Shown here: positions 17,424 to 26,760 of the stretch, in pieces
How the letters are laid out: each line of letters begins with the position of its first letter
Position numbering within the stretch: the first letter of the stretch is position 1
Assembly: GCA_902386205.1 (NCBI GenBank)
Contig: CABMIH010000056.1
Span: 1-58,585 of the forward strand
DNA from: an uncultured archaeon
GTDB taxonomy: Archaea > Halobacteriota > Methanosarcinia > Methanosarcinales > Methanoperedenaceae
Direction of reading: 5' to 3'
Length of the DNA stretch: 58,585 nucleotides
Position numbers and translations under genes: made by a program
The notes under the pieces: model-generated
Seen by the model: the letters and a program-made list of their open reading frames with translations, nothing else
What the model was told of the DNA's origin: nothing
Databases searched by the model: none

Positions 17424-18286
17424 GTTACATTCACCCACAGATGAAGATCCCTGTAAGGCGCAGTAAAGTTCCCTTCCCTGAAAAGTAAGAATTGAAGCAT
17501 GAGAGCATCACCTGTCTCTCTGGGAGTGAAAAAAACCCTCTCCTCCCATGTTGAATTATGCATCAACCGGACCGGCAATGTGTTCAGGGTATCGTTTTTC
17601 AGCACCAGTTTAAGCGTGTAATTTGTTGTATCATACTCATGGTTTATAATTCCCACAATTACGCTGCTGTTCTCACCGGATACCATCCGGGTTGGATAAC
17701 CTTCTGCCTTTCCATTATCTCCCAGTATATAAAATTCCGTGAACTTTTCACCCTGTTTGGGAGTAACAATCACGTAGATAAGCATGAATATCGAGACTAT
17801 AATTGACAAAATCAAAATTATCGTGAGAACTTTATCTACCCTGGATTTTGTATCCATAAATCCTTTAGTTGAAGAATAGAATTCTGAAAAAGGAACGGTG
17901 AACCTTTCGCTTTCAGGTAACTTCAGCCTTCGAAAATACGCTGCCAGACACATCAATAAAGTGAAAAGCGAGAGGCTCAAAAGCACCGGCACCAGCCTTA
18001 TCCCAAATGGCGTAAAGTTCAGGCCAAGTCCGATGAGCGGCACGACTGCAATACTGAGACCGAAGCTCAACGCAAGCCTCTCAATACCATCAATATCATT
18101 TTTCTTCGGGAAAAGGGCCGCGATCAGGGCATAGCCTGGAATGAATAACACCATCAGGATGCCAAGAATAGTCCTGACAGGAGTGGCGTTTAATGGATAG
18201 AAAACCACAGATATAAATGTCAGGATTATAAAAAATACGATAATTTGGATATCCTTACTGTTAGACACGATGTCTAATATCCTCAC
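17420..18286 (-). CDS. DUF1616 membrane protein
   Basis: A 288-residue protein with four helices in the first ~120 residues (FIPGYALIAALFPKKND marks the family), a fifth near residue 155-180, and a C-terminal extracytoplasmic beta domain. DUF1616 proteins are common in Euryarchaeota near envelope and glycosylation genes. Their function is unknown. It forms an operon with the CPBP protease through an ATGA overlap, and the RimI-like gene ends about ten bases upstream. Confidence 0.85.
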   Translation of the reverse strand: MRILDIVSNSKDIQIIVFFIILTFISVVFYPLNATPVRTILGILMVLFIPGYALIAALFPKKNDIDGIERLALSFGLSIAVVPLIGLGLNFTPFGIRLVPVLLSLSLFTLLMCLAAYFRRLKLPESERFTVPFSEFYSSTKGFMDTKSRVDKVLTIILILSIIVSIFMLIYVIVTPKQGEKFTEFYILGDNGKAEGYPTRMVSGENSSVIVGIINHEYDTTNYTLKLVLKNDTLNTLPVRLMHNSTWEERVFFTPRETGDALMLQFLLFREGNFTAPYRDLHLWVNVT

Positions 18287-18296
18287 AAACCTTTTT

Positions 18297-18737
18297 CTAT
18301 CTTTCCACCCTGAATTTCATCAAAACAGCGTTTTCACCATCATTATAGTAATTTTCAGTGATACCGGTCATGTAAAACCCATGTCTTTCATAGAATTTTT
18401 TCGCCCTGGTATTTCCCTGGCGAACTTCAAGGATAATTTCAGAAACACCTGTTTTTGAAAAAACATTAATAATCTCTTTTAGAAGAGCGCTCCCTGCGCC
18501 CCGGTTCCGGTATGCCGGATGTACCGCAAAAGAAAAAATCCGCCCCGTTTCTTCAGACATCAGGAATCCCACAATATAACCTACCACAAACCCATTGATC
18601 TCGGCCACAATGAAACCATCGGAGCAGGTTTCGTAGAACTGCATATAGAAATAAGGGTCATGTTCATCAAAAACTTTCTTTTCTATATCGATGACCCAGG
18701 AAAAATCATGAGGCTGGAATTTTCTAATTATGATCAA
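18297..18737 (-). CDS. rimI: RimI-like GNAT N-acetyltransferase
   Basis: A GNAT-fold protein of about 146 residues. It has the RimI/Ard1 layout: WVIDIEKKVF, FIVAEINGFVVGYIVG, the acetyl-CoA loop VHPAYRNRGAGSALL, and LEVRQGNTRAKKFYERHGF. Archaeal RimI acetylates protein N-termini. The start was placed at TTG 18737. The GGTGA there is better used as a ribosome site than as a GTG start three codons upstream, with five bases of spacing. It leads a run ending in the DUF1616 and CPBP genes. Confidence 0.85.
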   Translation of the reverse strand: MIIIRKFQPHDFSWVIDIEKKVFDEHDPYFYMQFYETCSDGFIVAEINGFVVGYIVGFLMSEETGRIFSFAVHPAYRNRGAGSALLKEIINVFSKTGVSEIILEVRQGNTRAKKFYERHGFYMTGITENYYNDGENAVLMKFRVER

Positions 18738-18765
18738 TAATTTCACCGGATAAACATCAGGCAGT

Positions 18766-20208
18766 TTACTTTTTGCGTTTGATAGATAACATACGGTATA
18801 AAAGTATTCCCACGAGGATCAAAACGAATGGTACATATCCCCACTGGGGGTACCTGGCTTCATCAGTTTTCTGTGCCCGGGTTTCATTCACCTGAGGGGT
18901 CGCAGTGGGTTTTCCGGGAAAGACATTTATCGGGTATATGGGGACGGCTTTATAAACAGGATCGATACTTACCGCAAAATGCTCAAAGCCGTCGGTTATT
19001 GATTCATAATACGTAAAATTCTCATCACGTCCCTTAAGCTCTGTCGGGAGGGAAACCCATTTATTGACATTCCATCTTAAGAGCTTTATCTTGCTGTTAT
19101 AGAGATTATTATCTGCAAGCCATTTGTTATCTATCCTGAATTTCACAATTGCACTCTTAATGATGCCGGGGTTCTGCAATTCCCTCGCAAAAACCCATAT
19201 GTTGGAATGAACATAGATTATGCCCGGGGGCATGGTCACATTCATCGTTGACAGGCCCTTGAGCTGTTCGATTTTTATTGATACCAGGCCTATGCTTTTT
19301 GTCGGGGTTATCACTACCTCATATATTACAAGATTCGATGTTCTGTATAAATACGATGCAGAAAAATTGGCGCGCAGGTATTCCTCCTGGATCTCCCAGA
19401 ACTGTATATTGGAATAATTCTCACCAGATGGCCCGCCACCGCCCCCACCACCGCCTCCTCCCCCGCCGCCGCCAGGGATCACAGGTCCGCCGCCCGGGGG
19501 CAGGTCAGAAGGCAGATAGAACATATAATATGTCAGCGGGTTTGAGTTATTATTCGGGAGCATGAACTGGAAATAATAGCTTGAACCATCATAACCCGGT
19601 ACCGGGGAACTGCTTATAGGGACAGCGAACACTATCGTGCCGTTCTCATCCTGAAGCAGCCCTTCCTTGAAATAATTGAACTGCGGCAAACTGTTCATGA
19701 ACGTATAGAGAGTAGGTACGTCGGTAAGGATAGTACCGCCTGTATATGGAATGCGGTATGAGGATCGGCTGGTGAATGTATTCGTTCCTGATTCATCACC
19801 CTGGCCTGTGATCACATCTATGGATGATATGTTCCCTGATGTCAGGTTCGTCAATACCGGAGGTATGGGAGATGTTGTAATTAAAAGATAATCACCTTCC
19901 CTGATATTTGCCGCGAGCTGGACTTCACTGATAGTGTTTATGCCTATACCTGACTGGTTAAAGGTATAATTAGTAAAATTTGAACTGTAATTATAACTTG
20001 AATTTAATACAGGCGAAGTCCCTGATATTATGACGCTGTAATATCCCTGCCAGAACCTGGTGTAGTTATAAAAAATGCCCGGGAAATCGGCGCGGGTAAT
20101 ATGCCCCCCACTGCCCTCTACACCCGCGGCGAATCCGGAAAATATATGGACTGAGGCTGCGATCAACAATGCCGCCACCAGGATCGTTGTGGCTGTATTG
20201 TTTTTCAT
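18766..20208 (-). CDS. Secreted PGF-pre-PGF protein with N-terminal WQGYY domain and poly-Gly linker
   Basis: A 480-residue surface protein. The signal peptide spans residues 1-28. An N-terminal domain (about 35-240) begins GGHITRADF...RFWQGYYSV and recurs in the next secreted genes. A run of about 14 glycines sits near residue 250. A PGF-pre-PGF type domain follows (NIQFWEIQEEY, VKFRIDNKWLADN, LLRWNVNKW, TDGFEHFAVS), then a Pro/Thr spacer, a membrane helix and RKK. The architecture fits a cell-surface-anchored protein. Its function is unknown. Confidence 0.75.
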   Translation of the reverse strand: MKNNTATTILVAALLIAASVHIFSGFAAGVEGSGGHITRADFPGIFYNYTRFWQGYYSVIISGTSPVLNSSYNYSSNFTNYTFNQSGIGINTISEVQLAANIREGDYLLITTSPIPPVLTNLTSGNISSIDVITGQGDESGTNTFTSRSSYRIPYTGGTILTDVPTLYTFMNSLPQFNYFKEGLLQDENGTIVFAVPISSSPVPGYDGSSYYFQFMLPNNNSNPLTYYMFYLPSDLPPGGGPVIPGGGGGGGGGGGGGGPSGENYSNIQFWEIQEEYLRANFSASYLYRTSNLVIYEVVITPTKSIGLVSIKIEQLKGLSTMNVTMPPGIIYVHSNIWVFARELQNPGIIKSAIVKFRIDNKWLADNNLYNSKIKLLRWNVNKWVSLPTELKGRDENFTYYESITDGFEHFAVSIDPVYKAVPIYPINVFPGKPTATPQVNETRAQKTDEARYPQWGYVPFVLILVGILLYRMLSIKRKK

Positions 20209-20242
20209 CTACGACCTGTATTCACCAGACCATGTTTCTTAT

Positions 20243-22015
20243 TTATTTTTGCTCCTGTACGACTTCTTTCCCGCACCTGGGGCAGAACTTTGCACCATCA
20301 GGAACGGCCTCGCTGCAATTGACACATGGGGTTGTCTTTACCCTGCTCTTGCTTCTTTGCCGTATCACTATTCCAAGAAGCACGATCACAGAGGCTACAG
20401 CCACGACAATTGGGACGGTCTTGTCTCCCGATAATTTCAATGGGTACTCCCCGTCAAGACTTTTTATCAGGAGTCTTGGACGCTCACCATATGCAACATG
20501 AACCTTAGCCTGCGGATTATCGGCAAGATCGGCCTGGGTGAGTTCCACCCTTAAAGAAGGTTCGCTATTTTCACCTGCTGCAAGCGGGATAGCATTCCCA
20601 AGACGCAACGTCTCTTCTTTTCCATTGATGAGAAGCTTTACATCCGGGCTGGCATAAACCTGCACTTTACCCGTGTTCTCAAGAAGAAGCCTGATCCGCT
20701 GTGTACCGGTATCATATGCAAGGTCTGATATTTTTATCACGGAGTTATCCTGTACGGAAACCACACTCACCGGAAGTTCTTTTTTCAGGAGCAGGTTAAG
20801 CGATCCCGGCGCTTCCCCAAACTCTGTGGATACCTGTGCCGATATATTACCCGCTCTTGCATAATCAGTCAGGTCAACACTGTACGCAACTCCCGATTCG
20901 CTTCCAGCATATATGTACTGGACTGTCTCATCGCCAATGGTCGTTATTCTTTTTCCGTCTGCGAAAATGGCTACCGAGGTCTTGAAGAATTCACCGATCT
21001 TTGCATCGTTCTGGTATATCATCTCCAATTGCTTTGAGCCTTCATTATATTGCACCTGGGAAATATCAAGCGTAAGTTCATACTTTGGCAGGTAGAATTT
21101 ATCCAGGTCTTCAACAAGCGTCGTTCCTCCCGTATTTTTTCTGCCCTGCCCGAATTTTATGATCACGTTTATCCCTGTAGAATCCTTAAGCACTTTTGCA
21201 GAACCGATAAGGTCGTTGCCGATTACCATTCCTAATTGGATCTGTGTGCCCTTAAGAAATTCAATAACATTAGGCGGGACCGTGTCGACGCCTATGAACA
21301 TGACAGGGCTTTCACCCGACATTATTGTGGCTTCTATGAAATCGCCATTGGTCAATATCAAATCTTTGGACTGGACGATCCCCAGATATTTCTTAATAAT
21401 CGCAATATTATCATCAAACCTGTTACCATTATCTATTTTTTCAGGATTGAATTCACCCAGCCTTTCGTTCACCGCCCTGTCAACATGACCATATATCAAT
21501 ATGCTCTCTACATTCCTTTCGCTTAAAAACCCATAAACATCATCAATATTATTGCGATTAGCAAATAGAACCCATGACTTTGACCTGGCAGCATACGAAG
21601 CAACAGAAATGGCATTGTAGCCGTATTCATCATCTAAAACGATGAACTTCCTGATGTCAAGTTTCCTCGCCAGTTCAAGGTTCAATTTCCTGCCGCCGGG
21701 TGACCGCGTCTCGTTCACGACTTTATAACCGCTATCAGTAAGTGTGTTTTTATAATTGGGAAGGTACGGGACGGTATCAGATTCCACAAGATGCACTTCG
21801 ATTTCTTTGTTCATATATAACGGAAGAGCACGTGCATGGGGTTCGTCCACAACAAAATAATAAGGCATACCTTCCAGGTTTGCATACATTATGGATGAAT
21901 AGACATCCACCCAGTCGGCCGAATTCACAACTACCTGGCCTTCCCGTGCATATGCTGTTCCTGCCCCTGTTGTTAGTAATGCTATTAATAATAATAAAAT
22001 GAAATATTTTGCCAT
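20243..22015 (-). CDS. Secreted surface protein with C-terminal membrane anchor and cytoplasmic zinc ribbon
   Basis: A 590-residue protein with a signal peptide (1-23). An alpha/beta N-terminal half has repeated segments such as VVNSADWVDVYSSIMYANLE and FIVLDDEYGYNAISVASYAA, resembling cell-wall-binding-repeat-2-like folds. Two Ig-like parts follow, then a membrane helix (about 540-558) and a C-terminal zinc ribbon (PCVNCSEAVPDGAKFCPRCG). The zinc ribbon must be inside the cell, so the protein spans the membrane with an exposed N-terminal part. GGAGTGA precedes the ATG. It lies between genes that share the WQGYY domain and probably belongs to the same surface assembly. Confidence 0.65.
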   Translation of the reverse strand: MAKYFILLLLIALLTTGAGTAYAREGQVVVNSADWVDVYSSIMYANLEGMPYYFVVDEPHARALPLYMNKEIEVHLVESDTVPYLPNYKNTLTDSGYKVVNETRSPGGRKLNLELARKLDIRKFIVLDDEYGYNAISVASYAARSKSWVLFANRNNIDDVYGFLSERNVESILIYGHVDRAVNERLGEFNPEKIDNGNRFDDNIAIIKKYLGIVQSKDLILTNGDFIEATIMSGESPVMFIGVDTVPPNVIEFLKGTQIQLGMVIGNDLIGSAKVLKDSTGINVIIKFGQGRKNTGGTTLVEDLDKFYLPKYELTLDISQVQYNEGSKQLEMIYQNDAKIGEFFKTSVAIFADGKRITTIGDETVQYIYAGSESGVAYSVDLTDYARAGNISAQVSTEFGEAPGSLNLLLKKELPVSVVSVQDNSVIKISDLAYDTGTQRIRLLLENTGKVQVYASPDVKLLINGKEETLRLGNAIPLAAGENSEPSLRVELTQADLADNPQAKVHVAYGERPRLLIKSLDGEYPLKLSGDKTVPIVVAVASVIVLLGIVIRQRSKSRVKTTPCVNCSEAVPDGAKFCPRCGKEVVQEQK

Positions 22016-22085
22016 CTACGCTCACTCCTTTAAAATGGAATAAGAAGGAAAAACTTCTTATTCCGGATCATTCCAGACCCATGGC

Positions 22086-22787
22086 TCATGTCAGCTCAAC
22101 ATAGAAGTAATATGTATCTACTCCTGCGTTCTCATTTTCCGGGACGATCATCTGGAAATCCTTGGTCGTGCCATCGAATGCCTGTCCGTCATTGCTGATC
22201 ACGCCCGCGAACACATAGTTGGACTCAGCTGCTGAAGTCCGTGCTAACGCAATTGTCCACCATGTTGGCGTGCCGGCTGCGTTGAATGTTCTTGCGGCTG
22301 TATTCGCACCGCCGTTGATCTGTCTTCCGCTCACATTGATCATAGGTGGATCACTCGTGAACGTTTCACTGGCATTATCAGAATCGTCTCCGGTAAAACC
22401 GAAATCCGTATCTATCTCGGCGCCGGTCCTGGCATTAAGATCTTCCCATGCGGTAAAATTCATGGTGCTTGCCTGTGTTGCATACACTTCTCCGGCTATG
22501 GTGTTTATGGTCCAGTTGTACATTTTTTCAGTGCTTGATGTGCCCAGCATGATCTCTCCGGTCACATTACCGTAATACCCCTGCCATTTGCTTGTCTCGG
22601 TAATGACATTCGTGAAATCCACGTTTGTAATGTTGCCGCCTCTTGCAGCCATACTACCAGATGTATTGGTGAATGTTTCATTTGAGACATTCGCAGGTGT
22701 CCAGCCAGTTGGCACTGCACCAGCCTGGATCACTACAAGGATTGATAGTAGCATCAATGATGCAAACAAACTTATTAATTTTTTCAT
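22086..22787 (-). CDS. Secreted protein consisting of a single WQGYYGN-type domain
   Basis: A 233-residue secreted protein with signal peptide 1-24. The remainder is one copy of the domain seen in the neighbouring genes: GGNITNVDFTNVITETSKWQGYYGNVTGEIMLG, here split as GGNITNVDF and SKWQGYYGNVTG, ending with FQMIVPENENAGVDTYYFYVELT. There is no membrane anchor. It is Asn/Thr-rich with many N-glycosylation sequons. GGAGGAG precedes the ATG. It is a likely secreted or S-layer-associated subunit of unknown function. Confidence 0.7.
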   Translation of the reverse strand: MKKLISLFASLMLLSILVVIQAGAVPTGWTPANVSNETFTNTSGSMAARGGNITNVDFTNVITETSKWQGYYGNVTGEIMLGTSSTEKMYNWTINTIAGEVYATQASTMNFTAWEDLNARTGAEIDTDFGFTGDDSDNASETFTSDPPMINVSGRQINGGANTAARTFNAAGTPTWWTIALARTSAAESNYVFAGVISNDGQAFDGTTKDFQMIVPENENAGVDTYYFYVELT

Positions 22788-22851
22788 GTTATCTCCTCCG
22801 ATATATAATGTCGTAAAGCTCTTTGAGCCGTGACCTTGATTTAAGTTCCAT

Positions 22852-25164
22852 TTACCTCAACTCCTCGTAGAAATCAACGTCGCCGCTTACCGCTGCGCGC
22901 ATGGCATTGGGAATGGCGATCTCGTAATCATGAGAAATATTCACAAGACCTGTGCTGCCATGATTTATTTTTGCAATAAATACAAGTTCTTCCACACCGG
23001 TATATTCAACCCCGGCAGCATCGCTTGTATCCCACAAAATCCCTGTTATATAGTCCGCGCCGGCTGCATTCGTTGAGTTTGTCAGATTCGTGCTATTCAC
23101 AACTGCAACTTTTTCTATTATTTTCCCGCGAATTGTAACATTTAGCGTTGATGTTGCATTTGTCCCGTCGCTGCTGAATAGAGAAGATATATTATTATTA
23201 GCAAAACCTGTGGCATTATTTACACCAAGTGCCATACCCAGCGCAGTATCAGCATCAAGAAAATCCGCAGTTCCTTTTGTTGAGCTGTCTTTCATGTAGC
23301 CAAGAGCCCATAAGCTGCTCCAGTTTATTGTCGCGCCTTTTTTCACAAGATAGATATATCCGGAAGAAGTATTGCTCCAGTCCCATCTTGTAACGTTAAC
23401 TGTTTCACTTGATGCTAATGCGATATTCCCTGAAATATTGCCGTAATATTTCTGCCATGATGAGACGTTGATATATTTTGAAGCATTGTTATTACTCAGG
23501 TCAGAATCCAGTGTGCTATTGTAGGGGTCGGCCCTGACAGTGATGTTATGGGTTCCTGCAAGGGTATTCCAGTACGCAGTGGCATTTGCGCTACCTCCAG
23601 ATGAGACGCTTCCTATTGATGAATTGTAGAATTCAATATTGCCGTCATAGAATAGTACTGAAAATGGACCGGACTCCGACACACCCTGGTTGTAGATTGT
23701 AGCATTAATCGTCAGGTTAATCCCTTCCTTTGCCTCCCCTGTCTCGGTAACATCGGATAGTTGCCCTGCAGAATAAACAAAGGTTATGTTTTCAGGTGTA
23801 AGGTTAAGGTTGGAATCTACCAGGTTGTAGGCATATTCGACACTGCTGCCGAAAATGAACTCAAGAGTATGTTTGCCTGATGTGATGGGCCTGTTCACTA
23901 TTTTTCCTTCATCAGTACAATTCCAGCCGGGATAGGTAACTGATGTGCCATTATATGTTGCGTTTAATTCTGTGGCCCCGCACCATAAACCAGAGAACTC
24001 AAGGTCCTTACCGAAAAGCGTGCCGTTCACGGGAGTGATACTGAGGTTTGAAGTGCCGCTGGTGTTAAAGCGCACGGTCCAATTACCACCCAGGGTTGGA
24101 TAAGATTGCACATTTATTATGGTAATTGTTTCTATCTCAAAAGTCTGGGAGGACAATTTGGGCACTGTCCATTGCACATTATTGATCAATCCATTCCCGT
24201 CAGTGTCAAAGAATGTGAGATTATATGCGGGGTCACGAGTGACATCCACCCGTGTACCATTATCGAACCAGAAAAGCCTTATGTACTCCTTTCCTGTTTC
24301 CTTGATATTCGTGAATGATGTAACATTGTAATAATGAACCGAGGCTGTACTTTCCACTATGACCCTTTTTATGGTCTCGTTGCTGTTTTCTTCGACAAGC
24401 CGTGCTGGAGGGGTCCTGTATTTGACTATGCTGCTTCCGTTTGAAAGCACCCATTTCACGGGCTGGTTAATGACCGCAGTTTCCTGCATTAGCTCTACTT
24501 TTCTTACATCGGCTTTATCCTGCAGGTCATGCTGCAAACCTGAGGCAGGCGGTTTTTCCTCCCCCAGTTCCATGAAAAATTCAACATTCATGGCATCTTC
24601 AGGTATCAATGCATCTATCTCGGGTGATACCTGCGATAGTGCCGGATTTGTGCGGTGGTTTGATACCGGGTCTGTAACTGTGAAAACTGTCTGCAATTCC
24701 CTGGTCTCATTTCCTGATACCAGGTTCGCTATTACCGTATAATTCCCTTCGGAATTGGCTATATATACGTAGTTATAACTTTCATTCCTGGATTGTTCTT
24801 CTAAAAACCTGTACACGATCCCGGAAGGGTCGTGAAGTGATAGGGTCGGTGTATTGTTGGGTGTGGTGTGGATGCTTATTAAAATATTTTCACCTTTTGT
24901 GTATGAGTCCTTATCTGTAGAAAGGATCGATCCGTTGGAATATGATGATACAGGGGTAGATGTTTTAGCCTGATGGAGTGTTGGATCCGGGTTCGAAGTA
25001 TTCTGGAGTATGATGGGAGCGTCATCTTCCTCTTTGGCTATCGCGAACAGGATCGATGTGATCGAAAAAATATGGACGATGAAAACAAAAATTGCCAGAT
25101 ACCACCAGGTATTTTTATATTTATATATACCAGGTAATATCCTGAATCCTGTTCGTATCTGCAT
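22852..25164 (-). CDS. Large surface protein: CARDB-like domain plus C-terminal WQKYYGN domain
   Basis: A 770-residue protein anchored by one N-terminal helix (about 22-42). Ig-like domains follow, for example TKGENILISIHTTPNNTPTLSL. A segment of 230-420 resembles archaeal extracellular beta domains. A CARDB-like domain (EGINLTINATIYNQGVSESG; SDLSNNNASKYINV) lies near 480-560. Last comes a WQKYYGNISGNIALASSE domain homologous to those of the two downstream secreted genes. The many NxS/T sequons fit a glycosylated surface protein. A TATA-like element (TTATATATT, 25205-25213) precedes it. It may organise the smaller WQxYYGN proteins through the shared domain, which is inference. Confidence 0.7.
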   Translation of the reverse strand: MQIRTGFRILPGIYKYKNTWWYLAIFVFIVHIFSITSILFAIAKEEDDAPIILQNTSNPDPTLHQAKTSTPVSSYSNGSILSTDKDSYTKGENILISIHTTPNNTPTLSLHDPSGIVYRFLEEQSRNESYNYVYIANSEGNYTVIANLVSGNETRELQTVFTVTDPVSNHRTNPALSQVSPEIDALIPEDAMNVEFFMELGEEKPPASGLQHDLQDKADVRKVELMQETAVINQPVKWVLSNGSSIVKYRTPPARLVEENSNETIKRVIVESTASVHYYNVTSFTNIKETGKEYIRLFWFDNGTRVDVTRDPAYNLTFFDTDGNGLINNVQWTVPKLSSQTFEIETITIINVQSYPTLGGNWTVRFNTSGTSNLSITPVNGTLFGKDLEFSGLWCGATELNATYNGTSVTYPGWNCTDEGKIVNRPITSGKHTLEFIFGSSVEYAYNLVDSNLNLTPENITFVYSAGQLSDVTETGEAKEGINLTINATIYNQGVSESGPFSVLFYDGNIEFYNSSIGSVSSGGSANATAYWNTLAGTHNITVRADPYNSTLDSDLSNNNASKYINVSSWQKYYGNISGNIALASSETVNVTRWDWSNTSSGYIYLVKKGATINWSSLWALGYMKDSSTKGTADFLDADTALGMALGVNNATGFANNNISSLFSSDGTNATSTLNVTIRGKIIEKVAVVNSTNLTNSTNAAGADYITGILWDTSDAAGVEYTGVEELVFIAKINHGSTGLVNISHDYEIAIPNAMRAAVSGDVDFYEELR

Positions 25165-25465
25165 ATTCTTATTTCTCCGGGTTTTTTTGGCTTTTTTTGT
25201 TGAATTATATATTACTTTTAAAATTAACTGCTACACACAGGTATAAGGTATGGTGAGAAAAACGTGTGAAATTATATATACTAAGGCCTTTTCCATACTG
25301 TTTTAGCTATAAAATATATAAATAAGTTGAGACGTGCTTTATATAGAAATGACGTGTTGTTTATAAGGAGAGCCAAAAAAAGAGGGTTCTGTAAATGAGG
25401 CGAATATACATCGACAGTTTATTGGGTTTTCAAGTTACGATGTCTATTGATCTCTTTCCTATCAG
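25165..25465. other. AT-rich intergenic region with TATA elements on both strands
   Basis: About 300 bases without a gene. A minus-strand TATA near 25205 serves the large surface protein. On the + strand, AAATATATAAATAAG (about 25313) and GCTTTATATAG (about 25337) look like promoters but no credible + gene follows within a normal distance. The + frame at 25395 is Ser/Leu/Phe-rich and reads as the shadow of the small minus-strand gene. Confidence 0.4.
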
Positions 25466-25603
25466 TTATTCCAAAAGTCGGCTGAAATCAAAAGGTTCAA
25501 CATCCTTTTTCAGGTTGGCTTTATCTACGGGTTTAAATTTTGGGTCCCTGCCTTTACCCAATACCTGGAATATCTTATCTTCTGTAACTTCAAGAATATC
25601 CAT
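25466..25603 (-). CDS. Small conserved-looking 45-residue protein
   Basis: A 45-residue frame on the minus strand (MDILEVTEDKIFQVLGKGRD..., ending DVEPFDFSRLLE). It has a balanced, soluble composition unlike a random shadow. GGTGGA lies five bases before the ATG at 25603, the same ribosome-site style as other genes here. An ATG four codons upstream is the alternative start. I recognise no family. It is divergent from the MBL-fold hydrolase. Confidence 0.6.
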   Translation of the reverse strand: MDILEVTEDKIFQVLGKGRDPKFKPVDKANLKKDVEPFDFSRLLE

Positions 25604-25683
25604 ATTTTCCACCATTTATCTCTATAACCTGCAGGTTGATAATACTATGTTTATTTAATTAAGCCGGCATTGTAGTGATATTA

Positions 25684-26652
25684 ATGGAACATCCAGCTAA
25701 AATCCCATCACTCCGCACTGGAAGCAAATTTAAGAATCCGGAAAGACAATCACATGGATTTGCGGATGTCCTTAAATGGATTATCAACAGGAAGAGAGCC
25801 GACTGGCCAACATGGATTGACTCAAAGCCCGGCCCTGCGCCGGTTTCCCGCGTTACCGGAGACGAGGTAAGGATAACGTTTGTCAATCATTCTACATTCC
25901 TGATCCAGGTGGATGAAATGAATATCCTCACCGACCCCATCTGGTCTGACCGGGCGGGGCCCTTCTCTTTTGTGGGGGCAAAACGCGTCCGCGCCCCGGG
26001 ACTTAAATTTGAGGAACTTCCCCCGGTTGATGCTGTTCTTTTGAGCCATAACCATTATGACCACATGGATATACCAACGCTGAAAGCATTGGATAAGAAA
26101 TCTTCACCGCTTTTTTTAACCGGGCTGGACAACAAAAAATTCCTTGAAAATAAAGGATTAAGCAGGGTGAACGAACTCGACTGGTGGGAGAAAAACTCCC
26201 TTTCCAATGGCAGGAGTGTCTTTTTTGTCCCGGCGCAGCATTTTTCAGGCCGCACCCCATGGAATATAGATAAGAGCCTCTGGGGAGGATTTGTGATCGA
26301 AAGTTCCCATGGGCAGATCTATTTTGCCGGAGATACAGGTTTTGGGAAATTCTTTGAACAGATTCATGAGAATTTTCCTGACATTAAGGTTGCGCTGCTG
26401 CCCATTGGCGCCTTCGAGCCGCGATGGTTCATGAGCCCGATCCATATGGATCCCGCTGATGCCGTAAGGGCGCATCAAATCTTAAAACCCGGGCTCAGCA
26501 TTGGCATCCATATCAAGACCTTTCACCTGGCGGACGAAAGTATTGATGCTCCAGGTGAGCAATTGGAGAAAAACCTCCGGGAGAATAGTGTGGAACCGGA
26601 GGAGTTCATAATCCTTGACCCTGGTGAAACAGTCACTGTATCCTCCTCCTGA
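25684..26652 (+). CDS. MBL-fold hydrolase, NAPE-PLD / UlaG-like
   Basis: A 322-residue metallo-beta-lactamase-fold protein. Motifs are the conserved VNHSTFLIQVD strand, the metal-binding SHNHYDHMDI (HxHxDH), VPAQHFSGRTPWN, and FAGDTGFGKFF carrying the bridging Asp. This is the pattern of the NAPE-phospholipase D/RomA group, which hydrolyses phosphodiester or lactone bonds. The natural substrate cannot be told. A GTG at 25675 could be used. The ATG at 25684 is preferred because GTGAT sits just before it as a partial ribosome site. Confidence 0.85.
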   Translation: MEHPAKIPSLRTGSKFKNPERQSHGFADVLKWIINRKRADWPTWIDSKPGPAPVSRVTGDEVRITFVNHSTFLIQVDEMNILTDPIWSDRAGPFSFVGAKRVRAPGLKFEELPPVDAVLLSHNHYDHMDIPTLKALDKKSSPLFLTGLDNKKFLENKGLSRVNELDWWEKNSLSNGRSVFFVPAQHFSGRTPWNIDKSLWGGFVIESSHGQIYFAGDTGFGKFFEQIHENFPDIKVALLPIGAFEPRWFMSPIHMDPADAVRAHQILKPGLSIGIHIKTFHLADESIDAPGEQLEKNLRENSVEPEEFIILDPGETVTVSSS

Positions 26653-26760
26653 AGGTACCTGACAAGTTGAACCAGTTGGTTTTTGGTTAGAAGGGTACTA
26701 TTAGATTCTATATCGGCCATACTATGTTAATAAATATCCTGATAAATAGTAATTTTTTAT

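Noticed and set aside
20243-22015. C-terminal zinc ribbon considered as a DNA-binding regulator
   Set aside because: The protein has a signal peptide and large outside domains. The ribbon is a short tail of the kind common in archaeal membrane proteins.
25395-25658. 87-codon + strand frame preceded by AAGGAG
   Set aside because: Composition (Ser, Leu, Phe, Ile) is that of an antisense shadow, the possible site is about 30 bases from the ATG, and the minus strand holds a better small gene.
26523-26720. 65-codon minus-strand frame antisense to the end of the MBL hydrolase
   Set aside because: Only its first ~23 codons lie outside the hydrolase gene. They look protein-like but have no ribosome site, and the rest is Ser-rich shadow.
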